The notes below the pieces were generated by a model, which saw nothing but the letters and a program-made list of their open reading frames with translations, had not been told where the DNA came from and ran no database searches. This document shows, in pieces, positions 7,515 through 13,884 of a DNA stretch of 13,884 bases (positions are counted from its first letter, which is position 1; every line of letters begins with the position of its first letter). Made by a program: the position numbers and the translations under genes. The DNA is taken from positions 1 to 13,884 of the forward strand of contig SFDX01000061.1 of the NCBI GenBank assembly GCA_004557455.1, written 5' to 3'. The DNA is from Akkermansia muciniphila. Its GTDB lineage: Bacteria; Verrucomicrobiota; Verrucomicrobiia; Verrucomicrobiales; Akkermansiaceae.

Positions 7515-8075
7515 ATGGAGGAGCAAGAAGTTCAGGATTTGGTGAGCAGCATTCCCAAGCTGCAGCAGGTGCCGGATGCCGCTGCTTTTGCGGAGCCCGA
7601 TTACTGGCTGTGGGGGGGCGTGGCTGCCGGGGTGGTGCTGGTGTTGGCTGCGGTGGTGTGGTGGCTGCGCCGCCGGCATCGGGCCGAGGTCGTGCCGCCG
7701 CTCCCGTCTCCGGCGGAGCAGGCGGTGGCTCTCTTGCAGGACCTGGCCGCAGAGTTGCCGCCCCTGGGGGTCTGCGGGGTGCGGATCTCGCTGATTCTAC
7801 GCAATTTTTTGGCGGGGGAGACGCAGGATCCCGCTTTGTTCGAGACACATGAGGAGTTCTCGAGGCGGTTGGATTCACTGGCAGGGGTGCCGGAGTCGTG
7901 CCGATTGACCACCCTGCGTTTGTTGGATGATTTGGCCGCGTTGAAGTATGCGCCGCAGCAGGAGGATTCTCCCGTGCGGGCGCGCCGTTTGATAGATGAA
8001 GCTCTGGTGCTGGTGGCGGACATCGAGGCTGCTCGCCGAGATTTGCCGGAGGAAGAGGAGGCTGTTTCCGTATGA
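7515..8075 (+). CDS. DUF4381-like membrane protein of the Bat operon
   Basis: The 186-residue product sits in the slot where Bat operons usually carry a small DUF4381 protein between DUF58 and BatA. It has an N-terminal segment of about 30 residues, one transmembrane helix (31-51, WLWGGVAAGVVLVLAAVVWW) and a basic stop-transfer patch (RRRHR). A helical cytoplasmic domain follows, with AVALLQDLA and an Arg-rich VRISLILRNFLAG segment, and a Glu-rich tail (LPEEEEAVSV). The sequence is weakly conserved, so the family call leans on position. A possible ribosome binding site GAGG (7507-7510) precedes ATG 7515. Its TGA overlaps the ATG of BatA (ATGA at 8072-8075), implying translational coupling. 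Its role is likely structural within the Bat complex. No defects are visible. Confidence 0.75.
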   Translation: MEEQEVQDLVSSIPKLQQVPDAAAFAEPDYWLWGGVAAGVVLVLAAVVWWLRRRHRAEVVPPLPSPAEQAVALLQDLAAELPPLGVCGVRISLILRNFLAGETQDPALFETHEEFSRRLDSLAGVPESCRLTTLRLLDDLAALKYAPQQEDSPVRARRLIDEALVLVADIEAARRDLPEEEEAVSV

Positions 8076-9274
8076 TACCCTTTGCTTACATGCTTGCGTC
8101 TGCTCCGCCGTCCGATTTGTCGCGGGAGTTCGTTTTTGCTCAGCCGTGGGTGTTGTGGCTTTTGCTGCCGGTGTTGGGTGCCCTGCTTCTGCGCAGACGC
8201 AGGGGGGCGGCTACCTGTGTGCAGCATCCCACCGCACATTTTGTCGAGCCGCTTCTGCATCGGCCGTCGGTGCTGGCAGGGCGGGTGGGGCCTGTTTGTT
8301 TTGCCTTGGCGGCTGCGGCTTTCGTGGTGGCCTTGGCGCGGCCTCAGTGGAAGAATCGCGTTGAGGAGCAGAAGGTGAGCGGTATCGACATCATGATTGC
8401 CTGCGACCTCTCGTATTCCATGAATCAGCGGGATATGACCCTGCCGGTGGGGGATTTACAGAAGACTGCGGCCTTGTCTGTCATCACGGCGAAGGAGGAT
8501 ATGGATGTGCTGCGTTCTTACTACGGCTCGCGGCGCATGCAGGAGCTGTTGCGCAGCAATCGTCGTCTGCCCGTGCGGCGCCTGACGGCGGCTCAGCACG
8601 TTATCAAGGAATTCGTCGCGGGGCGCCCGAATGACCGCATCGGGGTGGTGGCTTTCGCCGGCAAGGCCAAGCTGGGCTGTCCGCTCACCCTGGATCATGG
8701 GCGCAGGGATCCGGATTCCGGTGAGTTGCGACCCGGGATGGTGGAGCACATCATCGACCAGTTCTGCCTTGCAAACGGTCGCGGGCGGGAGGGCTATATC
8801 TCCGAGGATGGTACGGCTATCGGTACGGCTATCGCTTCCGCTGCCACGCGGCTTCAGGAGCGGCCGGAGACGAAGTCCAAGGTGATAATCTTGGTGACGG
8901 ATGGTATGAATAACATGGGCAGCATCTCGCCCGATGAAGCGGCGCGCCAGGCGGCGAAGATGGGAATCAAGATTTTCACGATTGCTATCGGGGTGGATGA
9001 GCGTATCTCGGCGTTTACGGCGGAGGTGGATCCCATCGATGAGAAGACGCTGCGTAACATCGCCAAGGAGACGGGCGGACGCTTCTTCCGCGCCGGGAGC
9101 AGTGAGAATCTTCAGAAGGCGTTCAGTCGAATCGATAAGCTGGAGAAGACGGATGCCACCCGCCGCGTGCTGGAGAGTTATGAGGAGCTGTTCCCCTATC
9201 CCATCGGGCTAGCCTGCCTCCTCTTGGCTCTCGGTTGTTTGTTTGATGTTGTTTTGCCGAAACCTGCACCGTAG
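8072..9274 (+). CDS. batA: BatA-like VWA-domain membrane protein
   Basis: The 400-residue product has the BatA plan: an N-terminal transmembrane helix (about 25-40) with a basic RRRRG patch, a second hydrophobic segment (about 73-90), a periplasmic or cytoplasmic VWA domain and a C-terminal helix (about 376-393). MIDAS metal-site residues are intact: D-L-S-Y-S (112-116), Thr in SEDGTAIG (245-251), and TDG (276-278). ETGGRFFRAG (333-342) follows. Compared with typical BatA, about 48 residues are inserted between DxSxS and R-L-T-A-A-Q (120-169), and a further ~18 lie between PLTLDHG and SEDGTAIG. Neither insert shows repeats or a frameshift, and both read smoothly, so they may be lineage-specific. 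It overlaps the upstream gene by four bases and the next starts 9 bp downstream. Confidence 0.9.
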   Translation: MIPFAYMLASAPPSDLSREFVFAQPWVLWLLLPVLGALLLRRRRGAATCVQHPTAHFVEPLLHRPSVLAGRVGPVCFALAAAAFVVALARPQWKNRVEEQKVSGIDIMIACDLSYSMNQRDMTLPVGDLQKTAALSVITAKEDMDVLRSYYGSRRMQELLRSNRRLPVRRLTAAQHVIKEFVAGRPNDRIGVVAFAGKAKLGCPLTLDHGRRDPDSGELRPGMVEHIIDQFCLANGRGREGYISEDGTAIGTAIASAATRLQERPETKSKVIILVTDGMNNMGSISPDEAARQAAKMGIKIFTIAIGVDERISAFTAEVDPIDEKTLRNIAKETGGRFFRAGSSENLQKAFSRIDKLEKTDATRRVLESYEELFPYPIGLACLLLALGCLFDVVLPKPAP

Positions 9275-9283
9275 CCTGTTATC

Positions 9284-11464
9284 ATGAGTTTTCTGTATCC
9301 TTATTTCCTGTTCTTTCTGGCTCTGCCTCTTGCGCTGGCGGTTGCTGCATTTGTGCTGCATGTGCGCCGCGGGGCAGCGTGGCGTTCGCTGGTGTCTGCG
9401 GCGCACCCGGAGCTGGTGGTGGATACTGCGCCGTGGCAGAAGGTGCTGCCTATGCTGGCGGTGCTGGGGGCGCTGGTGTTGGGTATTTTGGCCTTGGCTC
9501 GGCCTGTGGCGGGGTTCTCGGAGGCCTCGGCCCATGCTTCGGGGCGTAATTTGTTCATAGCGTTGGATGTTTCTCGCTCCATGACCACGGATGATGTGAG
9601 CCCGAGCCGCCTGGAGCAGGCTCGGTCCGCGGCCTTGGAGTTGTTGGATGCGCTGCCGGGGGATAAAATCGGCCTGATTGTGTTTGCCGGCGAGGCGGAT
9701 GTGGTTGTGCCGCTGACTTACGATCACAACACTCTGCGCGACATCCTGCAGCGGGTGGATACCGGTTGGGCCGGTTACGGGGGAACAAACTTCGGGTTGG
9801 TGTTGACCCGGGCGCTGGATAACTTCCGCCGCAGTGCCCCGGGCGGTGGTAATGCACTCGTTATTTTCAGTGACGGTGAGGATACGGTCAACTCGAATGA
9901 TGCCGCCGCGAAGGAGGCCCTCAAGGAGGGCATGCACGTCATCACCGTGGGTGTCGGTACCCCGGGCGGAGCGCCGATTCCGGACCCTTCTGCCGATGGC
10001 GGCTTATGGCGTGATGCCTCCGGTAAACATGTCATCAGTAAACTGAATGCGGAGTCGCTGATCCGTTTTGCCAAGGAGACGGGGGGACGCTATTTCGCTG
10101 CCGGGGCAGGGGCGGATATTTCGCAGTTTGCACGCGTTGCGGCGGAGGATCTTAAGAAGCACGAGGAGGAGGTGTCGCTGAATCGGGTGCCCAAAGATGT
10201 TTTTGTGTATTTCGCCGTCCCCGCTTTGCTGCTTTTGTTACTCGGCATGGTGGTCGGGTCTCATTGGCGCCTGCCGCGCCGTGTCGCTGCGGCCGTTGCG
10301 TTGCTTTGCCTGTTGCCTGTAACGGATGCCGCGGAACCGGAGCGTGTGCAGGATTATGAGCAGGCCCTGAAGCAAAAGGACCCCGCTGCTGCAAAGGAGT
10401 CGTTCTCCAAGGCTCTGCTTTCCGATGATCCTCATTTGCAGGCCGCAGCCCGCCTCGGTATGGCTAACATTGACACCGAGCAGTCGTTTGAAACCCTCCG
10501 CAAGCTTTATGAGCAGGACCCCGAACAGTCGCAGCATCGCCCCGGGGTGGATGAGTTGACCAAGCTGAGTGCGGACCTCAAAAAGAACATAGCTGCCTAC
10601 GACGATGTACTGAAGTTGGACGCTGATTGCTCTGCCGCCGTCGGAAATAAGGGTGCCGTTGAGAAGCTGCTCCGTAAGGTGGAGAAGGAGATCGAGCGCC
10701 TTCGTCAGGAGGAGAAGAGATCGAGCGCCTTCGTCAGGAGGAGAAGAAGCAACAGCAAGATAAGCAGGATCAGAAGGACCAAGAGAATCAGCAGGATAAG
10801 CAAGATCAGAAGGACCAAGAGAATCAGCAAGATAAGCAAGATCAGAAGGACCAAGAGAATCAGCAAGATAAGCAGGATCAGAAGGACCAAGAGAATCAGC
10901 AAGATAAGCAAGATCAGAAGGACCGAAAGGATCAGCAAGATAAGCAAGATCAGAAGGACCGAAAGGATCAGCAGGATAAGCAGGATCAAAAGGACCGGGA
11001 GAATCATCAAGATAAGCAAGATCAGAAGGGCCGGGAGAATCAGCAGGATAAGCAGGATCAAAAGGACCGAAAAGATCAGCAGGATAAACAAGACCCGAAA
11101 AACAAACAGGGCCAACAGGATAAACAAGAGAAGAAGGATCAAAAAGACAAACAAAAGCAGCCCGAACCCCGCGAGCCCAAGCAACAGTCTGCCAACCCGA
11201 ATCAGGATGCTGATAAGGAGAAGCAGCGGGCTTTCAGCACCCTCCAAATTCATGCGGATGAGGAGACCGGGTCTCCTATCATGGCCCCCTACCGTCCGCG
11301 TCCACCCAAGAAAGATTATTGATTACTATGATGCGCCCACTGATCGTACTCATTATAACATGTCTGGCCCTCTTGGCCGGACGAGTTTCTGCGGAACCCT
11401 CGGTTTCTTGGTCGGCCGGCTTGGCCGTACCCGGGGAACAGGTGTTTTTGTATGTGCTGGATGA
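9284..11464 (+). CDS. BatB-BatC fusion, frame-shifted by a 29-bp tandem duplication
   Basis: Residues 1-325 are BatB: transmembrane helices at about 6-25, 54-73 and 306-326, and a VWA domain with MIDAS residues D-V-S-R-S (95-99), Thr in GGTNFG (166-171) and SDGED (196-200). ETGGRYF follows (265-271). A second hydrophobic segment (335-345) resembling a signal sequence leads to a BatC-like part (353-475) of short helices. At 10689-10746 a 29-bp unit is perfectly duplicated. Past it, this frame reads a spurious Arg/Ile/Ser-rich tail of about 248 residues and stops at 11462-11464, 137 bp inside batD. Removing 29 bp gives a 669-residue frame ending at 11320-11322, 5 bp before batD, with a Gln/Asp/Lys-rich BatC tail. 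The displaced part is listed separately. The BatB half should be normal. The tail is not a real protein domain. Confidence 0.88.
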   Translation: MSFLYPYFLFFLALPLALAVAAFVLHVRRGAAWRSLVSAAHPELVVDTAPWQKVLPMLAVLGALVLGILALARPVAGFSEASAHASGRNLFIALDVSRSMTTDDVSPSRLEQARSAALELLDALPGDKIGLIVFAGEADVVVPLTYDHNTLRDILQRVDTGWAGYGGTNFGLVLTRALDNFRRSAPGGGNALVIFSDGEDTVNSNDAAAKEALKEGMHVITVGVGTPGGAPIPDPSADGGLWRDASGKHVISKLNAESLIRFAKETGGRYFAAGAGADISQFARVAAEDLKKHEEEVSLNRVPKDVFVYFAVPALLLLLLGMVVGSHWRLPRRVAAAVALLCLLPVTDAAEPERVQDYEQALKQKDPAAAKESFSKALLSDDPHLQAAARLGMANIDTEQSFETLRKLYEQDPEQSQHRPGVDELTKLSADLKKNIAAYDDVLKLDADCSAAVGNKGAVEKLLRKVEKEIERLRQEEKRSSAFVRRRRSNSKISRIRRTKRISRISKIRRTKRISKISKIRRTKRISKISRIRRTKRISKISKIRRTERISKISKIRRTERISRISRIKRTGRIIKISKIRRAGRISRISRIKRTEKISRINKTRKTNRANRINKRRRIKKTNKSSPNPASPSNSLPTRIRMLIRRSSGLSAPSKFMRMRRPGLLSWPPTVRVHPRKIIDYYDAPTDRTHYNMSGPLGRTSFCGTLGFLVGRLGRTRGTGVFVCAG
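10689..10746 (+). repeat. Perfect 29-bp tandem duplication that shifts the frame
   Basis: Copy 1 is 10689-10717 and copy 2 is 10718-10746, both beginning AGATCGAGCGCC and ending GGAGGAGAAG, with no mismatch. Translated in the BatB frame, copy 1 reads IERLRQEEK. Because 29 is not a multiple of 3, everything beyond copy 2 leaves frame. The single-copy version joins cleanly to the repeat array. It could be slipped-strand duplication, a switchable tandem repeat, or an assembly error. Confidence 0.97.
10720..11322 (+). pseudogene. Displaced C-terminal (BatC) reading frame of the BatB-BatC gene
   Basis: This frame continues IERLRQEEKKQQ, then nine 12-residue repeats (QDKQDQKDQENQ-like), two decayed repeats, and a normal ending (SANPNQDADKEKQRAFSTLQ, then a short tail) stopping with TGA at 11320-11322. 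It matches the known BatC character, with helices and then a charged Gln/Lys-rich tail, and its stop lies 5 bp before the BatD start. It has no start codon context of its own and is out of register with the BatB part by exactly the 29-bp duplication. It is therefore the true 3' end of one gene, not a separate gene. If the duplication is an assembly error, the two parts form one intact CDS, 9284-11322. Confidence 0.85.
10756..11151 (+). repeat. 36-bp tandem repeat array coding Gln/Asp/Lys-rich linker
   Basis: Nine 36-bp units (10756-11079) encode variants of QDKQDQKDQENQ; later units change to KDRKDQ and KDRENH. Two degraded units (11080-11115 and 11116-11151) follow. Units are near identical at the 5' end and diverge towards the 3' end, a gradient expected of tandem expansion. 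It encodes a hydrophilic, disordered or coiled tail typical of BatC-like proteins. It is open in several frames, which explains the spurious ORFs. Confidence 0.95.
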
Positions 11465-13727
11465 CGTTTCACAGGGTGTCGGGATGGTTGCGCCGACGCG
11501 TCTCCGTGTGCAGAACGCCGGTTACGAGATACGCCCGATTCAGACGGTTCTGGAGAACAGTACGAGCGGTATGCCCCGTCGCCTCGGTATCCTGTCAGTT
11601 CGTATCACTCCCGATGCCCCCGGCGATGTCAAGATAGAGCCCTTTGAACTGGAGTTTAACGACGGTACGAAGAAGCAAATAACGCCACCTGTCCTCAAGG
11701 TGTATTCTACGGCCAAGATTGTGTGGTATGATGAGCCTTTCCGTTACGGTGTGTTGGCACAGCCGGATGCCATAGACGGCTATGTGCATCAACAGCAAGC
11801 GGTTTGTTATAAACTCTTTTTGCCGGATGGTGCGGGGATTCTCGGCCAGTACCCGCCGCAGTTGGAGTCGGTGGGGGTGCGCTGCTCGGAGGTTCGTCTT
11901 TGGCCCGGGCTTCTGCTGCGGGATGGCTTGGACGGTAGTGTCGGGCGGGCGAATTCGGGTGGGCGTGCGTGGAATACTTACGACTACACGGCTCTGCTCA
12001 CGCCCATGCAGGAGGGTACGCAGCAGGTGGTCGGTAAGTGCACGGTATACGCCGGTGCCGCAGGAAAGTTGCCTATGCCGCCGGTGACGCTTAAGTCTCT
12101 TCCTCTGCCCCCCGCGGATAAACCGCAGGATTTTGATAATGCGGTGGGTTCGTTCACGCTCGCGACGCGTACGCGCGCCACGGAGTTGTCGCTGAATGAG
12201 GCCATCGAGGTGGATGTTATCGTAAGCGGTAAGGGGGATTTGGAGCATCTCTCCGTCCCGCAACCGGAGGAGGCGGCTAACTGGAAGCTTTCCGGCAAGC
12301 CTTCCCGCAATGTTGACCGTGATGCGGACGGCCGTGTCACGCGTGTGACCTTTACACAGATTATGCGTCCCACGGTGGAGGTGGACGGCATTCCTTCTTT
12401 CCGTCTGCCTTTCTTTAATCCTGCAGATGAGGAGTACCACACGGCGTATTCGCGCCCCATTCCGCTTAAATGGAAGCTGACGGAGGGGACGACCGGGCTG
12501 CAGGGGGCGGATTTTTCGGCTCGAGAGCCGCTGCCGGCAGGTAAGGTGCCCGTGGCGGAAATGCGGGATATCTACGGGACTTTCCTGAGCGAGGAGGAGG
12601 CGGGGGCCATGCTGTATGTTCTTCCGCGTTGGTTGTGGTATCTCCTTTATCTGCCGGCGCTTGGGCTCGCTGCGGTTCTGGTGGCTCGTCCGCTCCGCGC
12701 TCGCTTCCGGGCGGGGGCTGCGGCGCGTCGGCGTGAGCGCGCATTGCGTGAGCTGGCGGCAGCAGAGCAGGGGGTGGATTTCCTCAAGGGTCTCGGTTCG
12801 TTTATCGAGTTGCATATACCGGCGGAGCATCAGGATGACGCTCTGCGTGCTATCTTGGCGCGGCGGGATGCAGAGGCTTTCCGTCCGGATGCGCGGGTGG
12901 AGTTGCCTGCCGAGGAGCGGAGCGGTATGTTGCAGCGAGTGCGTCGGGTAATGTCGCACCTTGCGGTGCTGCTTTTGTTGTTCGTGCTGTTCTCTCCGGC
13001 TTCTGCTGCGGAGGCGAATACGGCGGAGTCTGCATACAAGGCGGGGCAGTTCTCGCAGGCTAAGACTCTTTTGCAGGATAAGACGGACCCTGCGTCTCTG
13101 TTCAATACGGGTAATTGTTGCTATCGTCTGAATGAACCGGGACAGGCTGCTCTGTTCTATGCCCGGGCTTTGCAGGCAGATCCCTCCTTGGCCGAGGCGC
13201 GTGCCAACCTGGAGTTCATTCAGCGGAAGGAGGGGGCTGTGCTTGCCCGGAATGATTCCGCGGCTGATCGTATCTTCACTTGGTTGTCACCTTCTCTGCT
13301 GTGGATGCTCACCATCGTGTTCACGGCTATCTTGGCTTTCTGCATCGTGCTGTCGGTGGCCATGCGCGGGCGTCGTAAGCCCTGGGTTCATGCCGTGTCG
13401 GCGCTTGCGCTTGCCGCTTCTCTCCTCTGTGCGCTGGATTGGCTCTATTACCTCTCTCGCGAGGTGCCGGATTTCCGCCTCCTTCCGCCGGCGGACACGG
13501 CCTATGTCACCACGGCCACCACGGGGCGTTCGGCGGCAGATGATTCGGCTTCGGAGATCATCTCTCTCCCGGCGTCCACACCCATCCGTCTATTGGCTGT
13601 CCGCGCCTCGTGGTCCTATGTTCAAACCGCTGCCGGCACTCGTGCCTGGGTCCCGTCATCATCTGTCACGCCCCTCCTTCCGAATGCCGAGCCTCCCTCT
13701 CTGCCCATAACCATCAGCTTCCGTTGA
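11328..13727 (+). CDS. BatD-BatE fusion (oxygen-tolerance BatD domain, TPR, SH3-like tail)
   Basis: From ATG 11328 the product is 799 residues. A signal peptide (about 1-22, cut near VSA) leads to a beta-rich BatD domain, then a transmembrane helix (about 430-452) and an Arg-rich cytoplasmic part. At 542 a second signal-like hydrophobic segment begins (MSHLAVLLLLFVLFSPASA), followed by TPR-type repeats (about 562-640, with FNTGNCCYRLNEPGQAALFY). Two more helices come at about 652-679 and 688-708. A C-terminal domain (about 717-790, RLLAVRASWSYVQ and TRAWVPSSSV) resembles an SH3b fold. This order equals BatD then BatE. No stop lies between them, so they are fused, although ATG 12951 could act as an internal start. 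ATG 11328 is 5 bp past the restored BatC stop; the TTG at 11319 is not needed. The gene ends the Bat operon. Confidence 0.88.
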   Translation: MMRPLIVLIITCLALLAGRVSAEPSVSWSAGLAVPGEQVFLYVLDDVSQGVGMVAPTRLRVQNAGYEIRPIQTVLENSTSGMPRRLGILSVRITPDAPGDVKIEPFELEFNDGTKKQITPPVLKVYSTAKIVWYDEPFRYGVLAQPDAIDGYVHQQQAVCYKLFLPDGAGILGQYPPQLESVGVRCSEVRLWPGLLLRDGLDGSVGRANSGGRAWNTYDYTALLTPMQEGTQQVVGKCTVYAGAAGKLPMPPVTLKSLPLPPADKPQDFDNAVGSFTLATRTRATELSLNEAIEVDVIVSGKGDLEHLSVPQPEEAANWKLSGKPSRNVDRDADGRVTRVTFTQIMRPTVEVDGIPSFRLPFFNPADEEYHTAYSRPIPLKWKLTEGTTGLQGADFSAREPLPAGKVPVAEMRDIYGTFLSEEEAGAMLYVLPRWLWYLLYLPALGLAAVLVARPLRARFRAGAAARRRERALRELAAAEQGVDFLKGLGSFIELHIPAEHQDDALRAILARRDAEAFRPDARVELPAEERSGMLQRVRRVMSHLAVLLLLFVLFSPASAAEANTAESAYKAGQFSQAKTLLQDKTDPASLFNTGNCCYRLNEPGQAALFYARALQADPSLAEARANLEFIQRKEGAVLARNDSAADRIFTWLSPSLLWMLTIVFTAILAFCIVLSVAMRGRRKPWVHAVSALALAASLLCALDWLYYLSREVPDFRLLPPADTAYVTTATTGRSAADDSASEIISLPASTPIRLLAVRASWSYVQTAAGTRAWVPSSSVTPLLPNAEPPSLPITISFR

Positions 13728-13779
13728 TGATATGTGTTGTATGGTGGTGCCTATTTCAAGACATCTTTAATAAACAGGC

Positions 13780-13808
13780 TTGATTGAGTCAGTCTGATGG
13801 GCTAAAAT
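13780..13808 (+). promoter_or_regulatory. Sigma70-type promoter in front of the IS transposase gene
   Basis: TTGATT (13780-13785) and TAAAAT (13803-13808) are spaced by exactly 17 bp, and the ATG of the transposase lies 17 bp beyond the -10. TTGATT keeps the four core -35 bases and TAAAAT matches five of six -10 bases. It suits an IS3-type orfA. It also lies after the Bat operon end, in an AT-rich stretch unlike the coding DNA around it. Confidence 0.5.
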
Positions 13809-13825
13809 ACACCGAAGTTACCATC

Positions 13826-13884
13826 ATGAGTAAGATACATAAACGCCGCAACCATACGGCCGCATTCAAGAAGGAGGTTGTCTT
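13826..13884 (+). mobile_element. IS3-family OrfA transposase, 5' end only (runs off window)
   Basis: ATG 13826 opens MSKIHKRRNHTAAFKKEVV, and the frame continues past base 13884. The basic start followed by RRNHTAAFKKEV is the usual opening of IS3/IS150-type OrfA (helix-turn-helix, Transposase_8/HTH_Tnp_1), where RRNHSPAFKAKVAL-like sequence is common. OrfA binds the IS ends and in IS3 elements works with OrfB by frameshifting. Only 19 codons are visible, so neither the OrfB partner, the frameshift site nor intactness can be judged. The left terminal inverted repeat could lie in the 100 bp upstream, but its other end is not in the window, so it cannot be placed. Subgroup is not assignable. 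Confidence 0.65.

Noticed and set aside
10756..11151. Possible CRISPR array (repeat units near 36 bp)
   Set aside because: Units abut without unique spacers and encode a continuous peptide; no cas genes.
10705..11253. Antisense Leu/Ile-rich ORF resembling a membrane protein
   Set aside because: It is the reverse complement of the 36-bp Gln/Asp/Lys repeat array, so the hydrophobicity is a by-product of the codons.
13756..13783. TCAAG/CTTGA inverted repeat as terminator of the Bat operon
   Set aside because: Only 5 bp of stem, an 18-nt loop and no T-run.

Overview
The window is GC-rich, tightly packed bacterial DNA with every convincing gene on the + strand. The combination of a secretin followed by a single-pass membrane protein, a DUF374 acyltransferase and a Bat (Bacteroides aerotolerance-type) operon points to a Verrucomicrobiota/Akkermansia-like organism. 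This is an inference from gene content and protein style, because there is no rRNA or other marker here. No RNA genes or CRISPR arrays were seen.

Region 1 (2-5568) is a run of closely spaced genes: the 3' part of a secretin (outer-membrane pore of a type II secretion or type IV pilus-like machine), a one-helix envelope protein of unknown function, a DUF374 lysophospholipid acyltransferase-like protein, folD (broken), and a YbaK/EbsC-type Cys-tRNA(Pro) deacylase. Gaps are 3-12 bp. Region 2 (5569-5675) is the largest gap between intact genes. It holds two potential hairpins and a weak promoter candidate.

Region 3 (5676-13727) is a Bat operon: MoxR AAA+ ATPase, DUF58 protein, a DUF4381-like membrane protein, BatA (VWA), a BatB-BatC fusion (VWA plus periplasmic charged-repeat region) and a BatD-BatE fusion (BatD beta domain plus TPR plus SH3-like tail). 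In this family the MoxR ATPase is thought to act on VWA/MIDAS proteins, while the Bat membrane proteins form an envelope complex. The exact job is unsettled in most hosts. Region 4 (13728-13884) holds a good sigma70-like promoter and the first 19 codons of an IS3-type OrfA transposase running off the window.

The main surprise is three small lesions in about 6.4 kb. They are a loss of roughly 55 bp plus frameshift in folD (near 4332), an apparent in-frame loss of about 20 codons that removes the hallmark motif of the DUF58 protein (near 6801-6806), and a perfect 29-bp tandem duplication (10689-10746) that throws the BatC part of the BatB-BatC gene out of frame. Removing 29 bp restores a clean 669-residue reading frame ending 5 bp before batD. 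These could be real decay, a switchable tandem repeat, or assembly artefacts. I saw no comparably clear new defence or biosynthetic system.
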